Below the pieces are notes generated by a model that was not told where the DNA came from, did not search any database, and saw nothing but the letters and a program-made list of their open reading frames with translations. DNA of 64,000 nt from Cytobacillus citreus (GTDB lineage: Bacteria; Bacillota; Bacilli; Bacillales; Cytobacillaceae): contig NZ_JAGYPM010000003.1 in assembly GCF_018343665.1 (NCBI RefSeq), positions 649,497-713,496 of the forward strand, read 5' to 3'. A program made the position numbers and the translations under genes. Below are positions 37,003-50,674 of this stretch, one piece after another; position 1 is the first letter of the stretch, and each line of letters opens with the position of its first letter.

Positions 37003-38268
37003 TTATGCTGATGTTTTTCGTTCTTCGTTAACTATTGTCCCATCCTCTAGAATTAGCTTAGGAGACGTATTATCAATGACTGCTTCTTTTGTAATGATAC
37101 ATTTTTTAATATCATCACGAGATGGGAGCTCAAACATTACGTCAAGCATGATTCCTTCAATAATTGAACGTAAGCCACGCGCTCCAGTTTTACGTTCAAT
37201 TGCTCTTTTCGCAATTTCTACTAAAGCAGCTTCGTCAAATTCAAGCTCAACGTCATCAAGTTCAAGCATCTTTTGATATTGCTTAACTAACGCATTTTTA
37301 GGTTTTGTAAGAATTTCGATTAATGCTTCTTCATCAAGCGGAGTTAGGCTGGAAATAACCGGCAAACGTCCGATGAATTCAGGTATTAATCCGAATTTTA
37401 ATAAATCCTCAGGAAGTACCTTTGATAATAAATCTTTTTGTTCTACTTCATTTTGTTTTGGGTCAGAGCCGAAGCCAATTACTTTTTGACCAAGACGGCG
37501 TTTAATTATTTGCTCGATGCCATCAAAAGCACCACCGCAAATAAATAAAATATTAGTTGTATCAATTTGAATAAATTCTTGGTGTGGATGTTTACGTCCT
37601 CCTTGAGGTGGGACGCTGGCTACTGTGCCCTCTAAAATTTTTAACAAAGCTTGCTGAACCCCTTCACCTGACACATCTCTTGTGATAGAAGGATTTTCTG
37701 ATTTACGAGCAACTTTATCGATTTCATCGATATAGATAATGCCTTTTTCCGCTTTTTCTACATCATAGTCAGCAGACTGAATAAGCTTTAAAAGTATATT
37801 CTCAACATCCTCACCAACGTATCCAGCTTCAGTTAATGAAGTTGCATCTGCTATCGCAAATGGTACATTTAATATACGTGCAAGTGTTTGTGCAAGTAAT
37901 GTTTTCCCACTTCCTGTAGGTCCAATCATGGCGATATTACTTTTGGATAGCTCGACATCATCGATTTTACTATTAGAATTAATACGCTTGTAATGATTGT
38001 AGACAGCTACAGATAAAGATTTTTTAGCCTGTTCTTGGCCGATAACGTATTCATCAAGAATATCACGAATTTCTGATGGCTTCGGTACATCTTTGAATTC
38101 TACTTCTTCCTCAGTGCCAAGCTCCTCTTCTACAATTTCAGTGCATAATTCAATACATTCATCACATATATATACGCCAGGACCAGCAACTAGTTTGCGT
38201 ACTTGATCCTGTGTTTTCCCACAGAAAGAACACTTTAATTGCCCTTTTTCATCATTAAATTTAAACAA
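37003..38268 (-). CDS. clpX: ATP-dependent Clp protease ATP-binding subunit ClpX
   Basis: A 421-residue AAA+ unfoldase that feeds ClpP. The N-terminal C4 zinc domain reads CSFCGK...ICDECIELC (about residues 11-40), Walker A is [12 protein letters not shown] (about 114), Walker B is IIYIDEIDK, and the ClpP-docking loop is IGFG (about 262). I chose the TTG at 38268: it follows AAGGGGTGA and gives [18 protein letters not shown], the family start. A GTG three codons upstream overlaps the ribosome site. Located between tig and lonB as in B. subtilis. Confidence 0.98.
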   Translation of the reverse strand: MFKFNDEKGQLKCSFCGKTQDQVRKLVAGPGVYICDECIELCTEIVEEELGTEEEVEFKDVPKPSEIRDILDEYVIGQEQAKKSLSVAVYNHYKRINSNSKIDDVELSKSNIAMIGPTGSGKTLLAQTLARILNVPFAIADATSLTEAGYVGEDVENILLKLIQSADYDVEKAEKGIIYIDEIDKVARKSENPSITRDVSGEGVQQALLKILEGTVASVPPQGGRKHPHQEFIQIDTTNILFICGGAFDGIEQIIKRRLGQKVIGFGSDPKQNEVEQKDLLSKVLPEDLLKFGLIPEFIGRLPVISSLTPLDEEALIEILTKPKNALVKQYQKMLELDDVELEFDEAALVEIAKRAIERKTGARGLRSIIEGIMLDVMFELPSRDDIKKCIITKEAVIDNTSPKLILEDGTIVNEERKTSA

Positions 38269-38792
38269 ATCCTTCACCCCTTGGAAAACTTCAAATCATT
38301 AAATATACTCTGTGCATCATATGCAAACTAAATTGGTTTTTTAGCTTTATTATGGTCAAGAAAATAATACTTTTCTCGAATTAGAGAACTGTCTATCTCA
38401 TGTCTTCTTTTTTGTTATGTATTGCATTGTAACACATTTACACATTGGACAGGAAATGAAAGCTCTTATAAACATGATCGTTATGTAATACCTGCTTACA
38501 TAGTGGATTCACAGCTAATGCGCAGCTAAAAATATTCCCAATAAGCTAAGCTTAACCATTATTAATCAAATTAAGTCGATTTAATTTATCCAAAAACTTC
38601 ATATGTATTTTATATGTTAAAGATCGGTGATATTTGGCAATTAGAGATTAAAATTAATTCCTAATCAAATGAAAATTCTAAATATGTATTCCCTGCTATT
38701 AAAAACTTGAATATATGTATGTCTATTGTATAAAACAAGGCACGATCATATCGCGCCTTGTTCATTATGATTGTCTCTGTATCTGCTTTTCT

Positions 38793-39038
38793 TTGTCTAG
38801 CTACGCCTTCTTGCCACTCGAGGTCATAAGCCAATCCGTCAAGAAGGTTAAAGAACAACCTTCCTGCCGGCTCGACTTATGCTTGTCGTGGCAGAACAGT
38901 CGGCTCCGCTTTTCTTTGTCTAGCTACGCCTTCTTGCTACTCGAGGTCATAAGCCAATCCGTCAAGAAGGTAAAGAACAACCTTCCTGCCGGCTCGTCTT
39001 ATGCTTGTCGTGGCAGAACAGTCGGCTCCGCTTTTCTA
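38793..39038. repeat. Two tandem 123-bp repeat units downstream of tig
   Basis: Units at 38793-38915 and 38916-39038 are nearly identical, the second missing one T. Each runs TTGTCTAGCTACGCC ... CTCGAGGTCATAAGCCAATC ... GAAGGTTAAAGAACAACCTTC ... CTTATGCTTGTCG ... GTCGGCTCCGCTTTTC. The central hairpin (AAGGTT/AACCTT) is conserved with the array at 43941. The tig stop codon lies in the last CTTTTCTA. The rest of 38269-38792 is AT-rich and I see nothing in it. Confidence 0.9.
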
Positions 39039-40319
39039 TATAGTTTTGCTGTTTTCTACAAGGAATTCAACTGCTTTTTTAATTTGAAGGTCTGCTTTAA
39101 CACCTTCTAAGCTGCCAAGCGCTTGTTGAATACTTTCAACTGTCATGTTATACATTTCTGACATTTTAGTAAGCTCAGCATTTACTTCTTCATCAGTTAC
39201 TTCAATCTTTTCAGCTTTAGCGATTTCTTCTAATGTTAAGTTAACACGAACGCGTTTTTCAGCTTCTTCTTTCATTTGCTCGCGTAATGCATTTTGATCT
39301 TGACCTGAGAATTGGAAGTAAAGATCAAGGTTCATTCCTTGCATTTGAAGACGCTGTTCAAATTCTTTCACCATACGGTCAACTTCTGTATCAACCATGA
39401 CTGAAGGTAGATCAATTTCTGCATTATTTGTAGCTTGTTCTACTACAGTATCTTGTACAAAATGCTCAGACTCATGCTTTTTGCTGTCAACTAAGCGCGT
39501 TTTTACTTTTTCTTTAAGCGCTTCTAAAGATTCAACTTCCTCGTCTACATCTTTTGCAAACTCGTCATCTAGTTCAGGAAGTTCTTTTGTTTTGATTTCA
39601 TGTAGAGTCACTTTGAATACAGCAGGCTTACCAGCTAATTCAGCAGCATGATATTCTTCTGGGAATGCTACTTCCACATCTTTAGATTCGCCAGAAGCTG
39701 TACCTACTAATTGATCTTCAAATCCTGGGATGAATTGTCCAGAACCAAGTTCAAGCGAGAAGTTTTCAGCTTTGCCGCCTTCAAAAGCTTCTCCGTCAAC
39801 AAATCCTTCAAAGTCAATTACAACTGTATCGCCATTTTCAGCTTTTCCTTCTTCTCTTACAACAAGTTCAGCCTGTTTTTCTTGCATAGACTTTAATTCA
39901 TTATTAACATCTTCTTCAGTTACTTCTGTATTGAATTTTTCCACTTCAATACCTTTGTAATCGCCAAGTTTTACTTCAGGCTTTAATGTAACTTTTGCTG
40001 TAAAAATTAAGCTTTTGCCCTTTTCAATTTGCTCAACATCGATTTCAGGGCGATCTACTGGCTCAATTCTAGTTTCTTCAATTGCATCTGCGTATGCGTT
40101 AGGAAGTAGGAAATCAATTGCATCTTGGTAAAGTGACTCTACGCCGAAACGTTTTTCAAACATTCCACGAGGCATTTTTCCTTTACGGAATCCTGGTACA
40201 TTAATTTGTTTTACCACTTTTTTAAATGCAGCGTCTAATCCTTCAGATACTTTCTCTGCATCTACTTCAATTGTAAGAACTCCAAGGTTCCCTTCAAGCT
40301 TTTCAAATTTTGCAGACAT
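39036..40319 (-). CDS. tig: Trigger factor (ribosome-associated chaperone, PPIase)
   Basis: A 427-residue chaperone. The ribosome-binding N-domain carries [17 protein letters not shown] (about residues 43-59), which includes the ribosome-docking signature. The FKBP-type PPIase domain (about 150-245) reads [22 protein letters not shown], and the C-terminal chaperone arms complete it. I chose the ATG at 40319 ([11 protein letters not shown]) with GGAGGG upstream; the frame is open seven codons further. The stop TAG is formed by the edge of the repeat array. Located with clpX and lon as a protein-quality-control cluster. Confidence 0.98.
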   Translation of the reverse strand: MSAKFEKLEGNLGVLTIEVDAEKVSEGLDAAFKKVVKQINVPGFRKGKMPRGMFEKRFGVESLYQDAIDFLLPNAYADAIEETRIEPVDRPEIDVEQIEKGKSLIFTAKVTLKPEVKLGDYKGIEVEKFNTEVTEEDVNNELKSMQEKQAELVVREEGKAENGDTVVIDFEGFVDGEAFEGGKAENFSLELGSGQFIPGFEDQLVGTASGESKDVEVAFPEEYHAAELAGKPAVFKVTLHEIKTKELPELDDEFAKDVDEEVESLEALKEKVKTRLVDSKKHESEHFVQDTVVEQATNNAEIDLPSVMVDTEVDRMVKEFEQRLQMQGMNLDLYFQFSGQDQNALREQMKEEAEKRVRVNLTLEEIAKAEKIEVTDEEVNAELTKMSEMYNMTVESIQQALGSLEGVKADLQIKKAVEFLVENSKTI

Positions 40320-40480
40320 ATGATTATTTCCCTCCAACAATCTATTAGCATTTCATTCGTAACGAATTGGTATTGATACAGCTTGATTTTCAAGCATTAT
40401 CATTTTTTTACATAATAAATACCATTTACATATACAACCATTATATTATAACATATGAACCCGAGCTTTCAACAAAGAAC

Positions 40481-41515
40481 CTATAAATTGGTGGATGAAA
40501 TTTCTTCTATTTTCATTAAAATTAATCCTGCTCTTATCAATTCTTCTTCTTTGACTTGATAACGCTGTGAGAGCTCTTCCAGTGATTGCGATAAACCAAG
40601 ATACTCTGACGCAAGAGAGTGGTAGGCTGCCCCCCAAACTTCATCCTTAAAAGGTTCTAGCTGAAATGGGTATATAATGAGATTATGTCGAGCTATTAAA
40701 CTTTTTATATGTTCATATAGGATCGGGTCTTCATGTTCAAGTTGATTTCCTACAACCTGAAGCAGGCTTTTCATCTGTTTCTGTTCATGAACTCCTAGCA
40801 GATTGGCCGGTTTAATCGCCTGTTTTCTGTCAAGCTTTTCTACAATTATTTCCTTCTCATATTCATGTTCTGTTAAAACATTTAAAAGGATGGTTTTAAA
40901 GAATGGTTGCCCTTCTTTTAACTGAAGATATGATTTAATTTCATCGATAAAGGGTCTTATATTCCGTTCTGCTAGCTGGGCTGCGATCATGATCTGCTCT
41001 TGTTGATCCTTAATTGATATAAGGTTTAGCTCCAGATGATTAGGCTCAGGTTCATAAGCAGGATCTTCAACAAATCCTATCTCTTGATTTGATTCTATCA
41101 TCTTTTTGCTGAATTCAAGCAATCGTGTAAAATGTTCAAGTTTGTCATGCGGAATTTCTTTTTCTTCTATTAATATTTCAATCGTAGCAACAATTTCATC
41201 ATATTGATGTAATTGTACAAGAATCATTAAGTATAGATCAATAATTTGAATATAATCTCCTAGCCCCTCTTGGAGCATGCTATTTGCTAATTGTTTTGCT
41301 TCAGAAAGACGGCCGGCTTCAAAATAAGCAAGAACAAGACCAATATGGATATCATTATTATTTTGCTCTAATGCCATTGCCCCTTCAAGAAATTCAATAG
41401 CTTCCAGATATTTTTTTTGTTGTAGACATTCTAATCCTTTTTCCATAAGCCTTTTTTCTAGATCGGGAAAAAGAATAATTTTATCATTTAGTTTTTTCCG
41501 ATCTCGTTTTTTCAT
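40481..41515 (-). CDS. ysoA: TPR-repeat protein YsoA
   Basis: A 344-residue soluble protein with TPR-like helical repeats at the N-terminus (about residues 25-135: KGLECLQQKKYLEAIEFLEGAMAL and similar) and a helical C-terminal part of unknown role. B. subtilis ysoA lies at the same place between leuD and tig; no function is known to me. I chose the ATG at 41515, 9 nt after AGAGGC; a GTG three codons upstream overlaps that site. Confidence 0.85.
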   Translation of the reverse strand: MKKRDRKKLNDKIILFPDLEKRLMEKGLECLQQKKYLEAIEFLEGAMALEQNNNDIHIGLVLAYFEAGRLSEAKQLANSMLQEGLGDYIQIIDLYLMILVQLHQYDEIVATIEILIEEKEIPHDKLEHFTRLLEFSKKMIESNQEIGFVEDPAYEPEPNHLELNLISIKDQQEQIMIAAQLAERNIRPFIDEIKSYLQLKEGQPFFKTILLNVLTEHEYEKEIIVEKLDRKQAIKPANLLGVHEQKQMKSLLQVVGNQLEHEDPILYEHIKSLIARHNLIIYPFQLEPFKDEVWGAAYHSLASEYLGLSQSLEELSQRYQVKEEELIRAGLILMKIEEISSTNL

Positions 41516-41612
41516 AATCGTCACGCCTCTAATGTATTTTTTGGCTTTTTTGCAAACCTTTTTTACAGAATAATTTAAAACACTTTTTTATGTAGTTTAG
41601 CACGGGATTTTC

Positions 41613-41654
41613 GAAAAAACAAAAAGATTCACTGTGCAGTCCGCGAATCTTTTT
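41613..41654 (-). terminator. Terminator of the ilv-leu operon
   Basis: An AAAAAGATTC/GAATCTTTTT stem is followed on the minus strand by TGTTTTTTC, 135 nt after the leuD stop and before ysoA. Confidence 0.75.
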
Positions 41655-41788
41655 GACTAATAGAAATGATAAAATTTTCAAACGTACAAATGTGAATTTG
41701 TATTTCGATATAGTATCTGGAAAAAAGATTTCATCAGAATAACTAGGCATTCGCCAAAAAGTCTTGGCAAACGGCAAGTTTATCTAAT

Positions 41789-42382
41789 TTACGAAAAGAC
41801 ACCACCCGATTTTTCAAACTCCGAAATTTTTTCTTCTAGTTGAAGAGTGATCTCAATTTCATCCCAGCCATTCAATAGCATGCTCTTCCAATAACCATTA
41901 ATTGGAAATGCCGTTAAAAAACCATTATTATCTGAAATTGTTTCATTTTCTAAATCAACTTTTAATTGATAAGGTTGTTCTTTTGCTTTTAAAAATAAAT
42001 AATTTACCTCTTCGGTTTGTAATTTAATTGGGAGCATACCGTTCTTTAAACAGTTTTGATGAAAAATATCTGCAAAAGAAGGTGCTATTACCACTCTAAA
42101 TCCATAATCCAACAAAGCCCATGGTGCATGTTCCCTTGAAGAACCGCATCCAAAATTCTCATTGGCGATTAATATAGAGGCATTTTGATTTTCAGGCTGA
42201 TTTAATTCAAAGTCAGGATTAAGCTCTCCATTTTTCAAAAAACGCCAATCATAGAATAAATATTGACCAAAGCCTGTTTTTTCTATTCTTTTTAAAAATT
42301 GCTTAGGAATAATCTGATCAGTATCAACATTTGCCCTGTCAAGAGCTACTGCTTTCCCCTCAAAAACTTTAAAGCCACTCAT
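41789..42382 (-). CDS. leuD: 3-Isopropylmalate dehydratase, small subunit
   Basis: A 197-residue swivel-domain subunit that forms isopropylmalate isomerase with LeuC. Signatures are VDTDQIIPKQFLKRI (about residues 18-32) and NFGCGSSREHAPWAL (about 74-88), the substrate-contact loop. I chose the ATG at 42382, 8 nt after AGGAGG; a TTG two codons upstream is less likely. Last gene of the ilv-leu operon, 48 nt after leuC. Confidence 0.97.
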   Translation of the reverse strand: MSGFKVFEGKAVALDRANVDTDQIIPKQFLKRIEKTGFGQYLFYDWRFLKNGELNPDFELNQPENQNASILIANENFGCGSSREHAPWALLDYGFRVVIAPSFADIFHQNCLKNGMLPIKLQTEEVNYLFLKAKEQPYQLKVDLENETISDNNGFLTAFPINGYWKSMLLNGWDEIEITLQLEEKISEFEKSGGVFS

Positions 42383-42430
42383 ATACAATTCCTCCTATTT
42401 CGATTAGCAACGATACCGCATTTACTTTTC

Positions 42431-43843
42431 TTAAACTGTTTCAGCAGCACTCATGGCACCCACATCTACGAATCGGCCATAAACGGCTGCTGCTGCTGCC
42501 ATGGCAGGACTAACCAAGTGTGTTCTTGCACCAAACCCTTGACGGCCTTCAAAATTCCGGTTAGAGGTTGATGCACAATGTTCTCCACTTGGGACAATAT
42601 CATTGTTCATACTTAAGCACATACTGCAGCCTGAATCACGCCATTCAAAGCCTGCCTGCTTAAAAATGACATCAAGCCCTTCTGATTCTGAGAGCTTCTT
42701 TACAGCTTGCGAACCAGGTACGACCAGCGCCCTCACAGTTGGATGAACCTTATTCCCTCTTGCAATACTTGCAGCCTGTCGTAAATCTTCAATTCTAGAA
42801 TTTGTACATGATCCAATAAAAACATGCTGAATCCTAATATCCTCGATTTTTTGCCCTTCCTGCAGTCCCATATAGGCTAAAGCTCTTTCAAGGGATTTTT
42901 TTTCTAATTCAGAACTGCAATCATTGATGGTCGGAATTTTTTCATTTATTTTTCCTGTCATTGACGGGTTCGTTCCCCAGCTTACCATTGGGGCAATATC
43001 ATTGGCATCTATACAAATTTCCCTATCATAGGAGGCATCATCATCTGATGCAAGCTCTTCCCATTTTTTTACTGTCAGAGAGAAATCCTCATCTTTTGGT
43101 GCGTATCTTCTTCCTTTTATATAGGAGAAAGTTGTTTCATCAGGACTAACTAGACCTGCACGAGCCCCTCCTTCAATAGACATATTGCAGATCGTCATTC
43201 TTTCTTCCATTGACATCCTTCTAATTGTATCACCACAGTATTCGACGACATGACCTGTACCAAAATCTATCCCATATTTCGCGAGTATATATAGTATGAC
43301 ATCTTTTGCTGTCACGCCTTTTCTAAGACTGCCGTTAATTTCAAGCTTTAATGTTTTAGGCTTTATTCTCCAAATGGTCTGGGTTGCTAATACATGTTCA
43401 ACTTCGCTTGTCCCAATACCAAAAGCGATAGATCCAAAAGCACCATGGGTGGAAGTATGGCTATCTCCACAAACGATCGTCATGCCTGGCTGTGTCAAGC
43501 CTAGCTCAGGTCCAATGACATGGACAATTCCTTGATCGGGGCTGTCAATACCAGCTAATTGAATACCAAACTCTGAGCAATTCTTTTCTAAAGTTGTCAT
43601 CTGATTTAATGCGACAGAATCATTAATCTCATATCGATTATCTGTTGGAATATTATGGTCGACTGTAGCAAAAGTTTTATCTGGCCTTCTCACCTTTCTA
43701 TTTTTCATTCTTAAACCTGAAAATGCTTGTGGAGAAGTAACCTCATGGACTAAATGAAGATCGATATACAATAAATCCGGTTTCCCCTCCTCCTGATGAA
43801 CAACATGCTTCTCCCATATTTTATCAATAATTGATTTTCCCAT
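42431..43843 (-). CDS. leuC: 3-Isopropylmalate dehydratase, large subunit
   Basis: A 470-residue aconitase-family enzyme with a [4Fe-4S] cluster. The cluster cysteines lie in [15 protein letters not shown] (about residue 347) and GCSMCLSMN (about 407-410). [14 protein letters not shown] (about 130) is the family signature. It interconverts 2- and 3-isopropylmalate with LeuD. The ribosome site is AAAAGGAGGAGG. A terminator-like hairpin and a repeat array separate it from leuB. Confidence 0.97.
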   Translation of the reverse strand: MGKSIIDKIWEKHVVHQEEGKPDLLYIDLHLVHEVTSPQAFSGLRMKNRKVRRPDKTFATVDHNIPTDNRYEINDSVALNQMTTLEKNCSEFGIQLAGIDSPDQGIVHVIGPELGLTQPGMTIVCGDSHTSTHGAFGSIAFGIGTSEVEHVLATQTIWRIKPKTLKLEINGSLRKGVTAKDVILYILAKYGIDFGTGHVVEYCGDTIRRMSMEERMTICNMSIEGGARAGLVSPDETTFSYIKGRRYAPKDEDFSLTVKKWEELASDDDASYDREICIDANDIAPMVSWGTNPSMTGKINEKIPTINDCSSELEKKSLERALAYMGLQEGQKIEDIRIQHVFIGSCTNSRIEDLRQAASIARGNKVHPTVRALVVPGSQAVKKLSESEGLDVIFKQAGFEWRDSGCSMCLSMNNDIVPSGEHCASTSNRNFEGRQGFGARTHLVSPAMAAAAAVYGRFVDVGAMSAAETV

Positions 43844-43868
43844 ACTATTCCTCCTCCTTTTAAAAGAA

Positions 43869-43892
43869 ACACGACCAAAAAGCTGGCCGTGT
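43869..43892 (-). terminator. Terminator-like hairpin between leuB and leuC
   Basis: On the minus strand a 9-bp stem (ACACGGCCA/TGGTCGTGT, one G-U pair) is followed by TTCTTTT and then directly by the leuC ribosome site. It lies inside the operon, so it may attenuate leuCD or mark a second promoter unit. Confidence 0.55.
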
Positions 43893-43940
43893 CACTTTCA
43901 GTTTTCTAATTATAAGCCTTAAGGCGATTACGCTTCTCTA

Positions 43941-44501
43941 TTGTCTAGCTCCAGCGCCTAGGGGCTCGCCGATTAAGACGCCACGTCCTGTGGCAAAATC
44001 GGCACTAGGACTTCCTGTCCGTCGGAGGTCATAAGTCAATCCATCAAGAAGGTTAAAGAACAACCTTCTCGCTGGCTCGCCTTATGCTTGTCGCCCCTGA
44101 GCAAGGCGCTAACGCTTTTCTATTTGTCTAGCTCTAGCGCCTAGGGGCTCGAGGTCATAAGTCAATCCATCAAGAAGGTTAAAGAACAACCTTCTCGCTG
44201 GCTCGCCTTATGCTTGTCGCCCCTGAGCAAGGCGCTTACGCTTTTCTATTTGTCTAGCTCCAGCGCCTAGGGGCTCGAGGTCATAAGTCAATCCATCAAG
44301 AAGGTTAAAGAACAACCTTCTCGTTGGCTCGCCTTATGCTTGTCGCCCCTGAGCAAGGCGCTTACGCTTTTCTATTTGTCTAGCTCCAGCGCCTAGGGGC
44401 TCGAGGTCATAAGTCAATCCATCAAGAAGGTTAAAGAACAACCTTCTCGCTGGCTCGCCTTATGCTTGTCGCCCCTGAGCAAGGCGCTTACGCTTTTCTA
44501 G
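43941..44501. repeat. Four tandem units of a 126-bp repeat inside the leu operon
   Basis: Units start at 43941, 44124, 44250 and 44376. The last three have an exact 126-bp period and differ by a few bases (CTCTAGCG or CTCCAGCG; TCGCTGG or TCGTTGG). The first unit carries an extra module of about 57 bp after GGGGCTCG (GATTAAGACGCCACGTCCTG ... GCACTAGGACTTCCTGTCC), so it is 183 bp. Each has the hairpin AAGGTT-AAAGAAC-AACCTT and ends GCGCTTACGCTTTTCTA. The final CTA is the leuB stop codon. This fills most of the 654-nt gap 43844-44497. Confidence 0.95.
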
Positions 44502-45610
44502 GCATAAGCACTCATGATGTTCAAAATTGCTTCATTGTCAAGTAGTGTTGCTTTAACTTCTTCTACCATTTCAGAGGTAGAGACTTTTTTCTTTCCAAAT
44601 GACATAATGTCCGCCGTTCGATATCCTGCATCTAGAACTTGATTAACAGCCTGTTCAACCGCTTCAGCTTCTTCGTTCATTCCAAAAGATAGACGAAGCA
44701 TCATTGCTGCAGAAAGAATCATCGCAATCGGATTCGCAACATTTTTACCTTCGATGTCTGGAGCAGAGCCATGAATTGGCTCGTATAAATATGGCCCTTT
44801 TTGTGAAAGGCTTGCTGAAGGCAGCATTCCTAATGATCCAGTAAGTACAGAAGCCTCATCACTTAAAATATCTCCAAACATATTTTCTGTGACAACAACA
44901 TCGAATTGTTTCGGTTTTTTAATCATTTGCATCGCAGCATTATCCACTAACATATGCTCAAGAACGACTTCAGGATATTCCTTCCCTACCTCTTCTGCAA
45001 CTTCTCTCCACATTCGACTAGATTCCAAAACATTAGCTTTATCAACAGAAGTTACTTTGCCTTTTCTTGTTTTTGCAAGCTCAAATGCAAGTTTAATGAC
45101 TCTTTCCATTTCCTTTCTTTGATAATATAAAGTATCTACAACTGCATCTTCACCATTTTTCTTTGTTCGTTCACTTGGTTTCCCAAAGTATAAGCCACCT
45201 GTCAATTCCCTAACCATTACCATATCTACACCTTCAATTACTTCATTTCTAAGAGGTGAAGATTCAGCTAAACTTGGATAGTAATTAGTTGGCCTTAAAT
45301 TAGCAAAGAGATTTAAGTCTTTACGAATTTTTAATAGACCACGCTCAGGACGGAGGTGGACAGGCTGACGATCCCATTTATATCCGCCAACTGCACCTAG
45401 TAAAACCGCATCGCTTTGTTTACATAGCTCAACAGTTTCATCGGGCAGCGGGGTGCCAACCGCATCAATTGCTTCTCCACCGATTTTTCCGTATTGAAAA
45501 TAAAACTGGTGACCGAAACGTTCTGCAACAGCCTGTAAAACTTCAATCGCTCCTTTTACAACCTCTTTGCCGATTCCATCTCCTGGTAATACTGCGATAC
45601 GCTTTTTCAT
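44498..45610 (-). CDS. leuB: 3-Isopropylmalate dehydrogenase
   Basis: A 370-residue NAD-dependent beta-decarboxylating dehydrogenase of leucine synthesis. Signatures are AVLPGDGIGKEV (about residues 5-16), the substrate arginines in LRPERGLLKIRKDL (about 96-109), DNAAMQMIKKP and NMFGDILSDEASVLTGSLGMLPSAS (Asp metal ligands, about 245-269), and EPIHGSAPDIEGKNVANP. The TAG stop is contributed by the adjoining repeat array, so the C-terminus may have been set or slightly altered by the insertion. It lies 75 nt after leuA. Confidence 0.97.
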   Translation of the reverse strand: MKKRIAVLPGDGIGKEVVKGAIEVLQAVAERFGHQFYFQYGKIGGEAIDAVGTPLPDETVELCKQSDAVLLGAVGGYKWDRQPVHLRPERGLLKIRKDLNLFANLRPTNYYPSLAESSPLRNEVIEGVDMVMVRELTGGLYFGKPSERTKKNGEDAVVDTLYYQRKEMERVIKLAFELAKTRKGKVTSVDKANVLESSRMWREVAEEVGKEYPEVVLEHMLVDNAAMQMIKKPKQFDVVVTENMFGDILSDEASVLTGSLGMLPSASLSQKGPYLYEPIHGSAPDIEGKNVANPIAMILSAAMMLRLSFGMNEEAEAVEQAVNQVLDAGYRTADIMSFGKKKVSTSEMVEEVKATLLDNEAILNIMSAYA

Positions 45611-45685
45611 CGTTATCCCTCCGTTGTATGATAGTGACCGCTTATGATTTTTTAGATTACTATTTCTATTAATATAGGATAAGTT

Positions 45686-48269
<2,584 letters not shown>

Positions 48270-48396
48270 TTATTGGGTATGTTAAACTCCCATGTTGATT
48301 TCCGCGCAGGCGCTCCGATCAACTACAAATTAGCAATATCAACACTAAGCTGTAACACAGCCTTTTTTTAATAACTATATCGACGATTTAAGTTAG

Positions 48397-48915
48397 TTAA
48401 ACAATCGAATATGCTTTAGTTTGGCTTACTGAAGGCTGTGTTCCTCGAGGGAAAGCTGTCGTTCCTGTTCTGGCAAGTTCTTTTATTCCGTATGGCTTAA
48501 TTAGCTCAATGAATGCCTCGATCTTTTCTGATTCTCCAGTAATTTGAATAACAAGGCTATCCCTCCCCACATCAATGACATTTGCTCGAAATGGTTCAAT
48601 TAAAGCATAAATTTCATTTCTTATTTGTGGAGTTGAAAGAACTTTAATTAAAGCTAATTCTCTTGCAACAATTGCTTGGTCACTAATATCAGTTACTTTT
48701 AAAACATCAATTTGCTTATTCAGCTGTTTCGTAATTTGTTCTGTTTCTCGTTCACTATCTACATGTATAACACAAGTAATTCTAGAAACGCCTTCATGTT
48801 CAGTAAGCCCCACAGAAATACTTTCAATATTATAATTTCGCTTGGAAAATAAATTTGTAATTCTATTTAATACCCCAGGGCGATTCAATACTGTCATACT
48901 AATCGTTCTTTTCAA
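48397..48915 (-). CDS. ilvN: Acetolactate synthase, small regulatory subunit
   Basis: A 172-residue regulatory subunit. The N-terminal ACT domain reads [22 protein letters not shown] (about residues 4-25) and binds valine to inhibit IlvB. The second domain (about 80-160) contains [14 protein letters not shown]. It overlaps the ilvB stop by 4 nt, consistent with a fixed subunit ratio. Confidence 0.97.
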   Translation of the reverse strand: MKRTISMTVLNRPGVLNRITNLFSKRNYNIESISVGLTEHEGVSRITCVIHVDSERETEQITKQLNKQIDVLKVTDISDQAIVARELALIKVLSTPQIRNEIYALIEPFRANVIDVGRDSLVIQITGESEKIEAFIELIKPYGIKELARTGTTAFPRGTQPSVSQTKAYSIV

Positions 48916-50633
48916 GGCTTAGCACCTACCATTTCATGCAATCCTTTTCCTGGTGCGATCATTGGATATACATTTTCATTTGGATCAATTCTAAAATCTA
49001 GCAGAACTGGCTCACGATTATTTAAAACATCGTTTAATATTTCCTCTGCGTGATCCACTGAACTGATTACATAACCTTTGATATCATAGGCTTCAGCTAG
49101 TTTCACAAAGGAAGGCTGCACGGAGATTTTACTATGAGAAAAACGTGATTCATAAAAAAACTCTTGCCACTGACGAACCATTCCTAAAGAGTGATTGTTG
49201 AATATGCAAATCTTAATTGGAAGATTAAACTCCCTGATAACTGCAAGCTCTTGAGTCGACATTTGGAAACCAGCATCTCCAAGAACGGCAACTACACATG
49301 CATCAGGATCAGCAAACTGAGCTCCAATACTGGCTGGGAGGCCAAATCCCATCGTTCCTAATCCTCCTGAAGTTACCCACCTATCTGCTTGATTGAAACG
49401 ATAATATTGTGCAGCCCACATTTGGTGCTGACCAACATCTGTTACAACAATAGCTTTACCTTCTGTTTTCTCGAAAAGCATTTCCATTGTCTTTTGAGGT
49501 TTTATAGAACCTTCGCTTGACTTGCCATAATAATAGGGGTATTCTTCCTGCCATTTTTGAATTTGTTCATGCCATTCCTTATTGGCAGGCGGCTTACCAT
49601 CTTGCTGAATTAACTGCTTTAATGCTTCTTTTGCATCTGCTACAATCGGGATGGATGTTGGTACATTTTTACCAATTTCTGCTGGATCAATATCAATATG
49701 GGCAACAGTTGCATTTGGAGCGAAATGCTGTAAATTGCCTGTCAGTCGATCATCAAATCGTGCCCCTATATTAATTAATAAATCACATTCACTTAATCCC
49801 ATATTTGATGCGTAACAACCATGCATCCCTGCTAACCCAACAAATAGTTTGTGATTTGCTGGAAATCCTCCTAAGCCTAGCAATGTATGAATAACCGGAA
49901 TTTGTTGCTGCTCTGCATATCTCTTTAATTCATCTGATGCTTTTGCATGTAGGATACCTGCTCCAGCTAGTATTACTGGCTTTTTAGCCCCGCTAACCGC
50001 TTCTGTTAATTTACGAATTTGTAAATAGTTAGGATGAAGTGTCGGCTGATATCCAGGTAAGTTTATTTCTTGCTCTATCGGAGGTTTTGATACAAAAGCT
50101 GCAATGTCTTTTGGTATATCGATCAGTACTGGTCCAGGTCTTCCGCTTGATGCTATATAAAATGCCTCTTTAACAATCCTTGGAATGTCTTCTATGTTTC
50201 GTACTTGATAGTTATATTTTGTTATTGGGGTTGTAATCCCAAGAATATCTGCTTCTTGAAAAGCATCTGATCCGATGACACTTGTTGCCACCTGACCAGT
50301 GAAAACAACAAGTGGTAAGGAGTCCATCATGGCATCCGTTAGTCCTGTAACAATATTAGTAGCTCCTGGGCCTGATGTAGCGATGACAACTCCAGGCTTT
50401 CCTGAAATCCTTGCGTACCCCTCAGCTGCGTGAATTCCCCCCTGTTCATGTCTGGGTAATACGTGGAGAATTTTTGAATGATATAATTTGTCATAAATCG
50501 GTAAGACTGCTCCTCCTGGATATCCAAAAATCACTTCAACCTTTTCCTTCTCCAAGGCTTCTAATAACAGATCAGCACCTGTGACCAATTCTGTCTCAGC
50601 CTTTGTTTCTGTAAAGGCAGCATCCTGCAACAT
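48912..50633 (-). CDS. ilvB: Acetolactate synthase, large catalytic subunit
   Basis: A 573-residue ThDP- and FAD-dependent enzyme that starts valine, leucine and isoleucine synthesis. The catalytic Glu lies in [17 protein letters not shown] (about residue 63). The ThDP-magnesium motif is [31 protein letters not shown], read in two blocks (about 445-475). [18 protein letters not shown] precedes it. The start follows AGAGGAGG. First gene of ilvBNC-leuABCD, controlled by the T-box upstream. Confidence 0.98.
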   Translation of the reverse strand: MLQDAAFTETKAETELVTGADLLLEALEKEKVEVIFGYPGGAVLPIYDKLYHSKILHVLPRHEQGGIHAAEGYARISGKPGVVIATSGPGATNIVTGLTDAMMDSLPLVVFTGQVATSVIGSDAFQEADILGITTPITKYNYQVRNIEDIPRIVKEAFYIASSGRPGPVLIDIPKDIAAFVSKPPIEQEINLPGYQPTLHPNYLQIRKLTEAVSGAKKPVILAGAGILHAKASDELKRYAEQQQIPVIHTLLGLGGFPANHKLFVGLAGMHGCYASNMGLSECDLLINIGARFDDRLTGNLQHFAPNATVAHIDIDPAEIGKNVPTSIPIVADAKEALKQLIQQDGKPPANKEWHEQIQKWQEEYPYYYGKSSEGSIKPQKTMEMLFEKTEGKAIVVTDVGQHQMWAAQYYRFNQADRWVTSGGLGTMGFGLPASIGAQFADPDACVVAVLGDAGFQMSTQELAVIREFNLPIKICIFNNHSLGMVRQWQEFFYESRFSHSKISVQPSFVKLAEAYDIKGYVISSVDHAEEILNDVLNNREPVLLDFRIDPNENVYPMIAPGKGLHEMVGAKP

Positions 50634-50674
50634 TCTAATTTAACCTCCTCTTTGTTCATTACTTAAATTCAATA

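Noticed and set aside
36637..37276. Plus-strand frames of 76 and 121 codons near clpX
   Set aside because: They lie in repeat DNA and across the clpX gene on the other strand; no family resemblance.
38715..39110. 131-codon plus-strand frame with internal duplication near tig
   Set aside because: The duplicated protein sequence is just the translation of the two 123-bp DNA repeats, which are not coding.
41529..41777. 82-codon minus-strand frame between leuD and ysoA
   Set aside because: It runs through the ilv-leu terminator and has no ribosome site; it resembles no protein I know.
43941..44501. CRISPR array
   Set aside because: The units are 126 bp and almost identical along their whole length; there are no short repeats with variable spacers and no cas genes.
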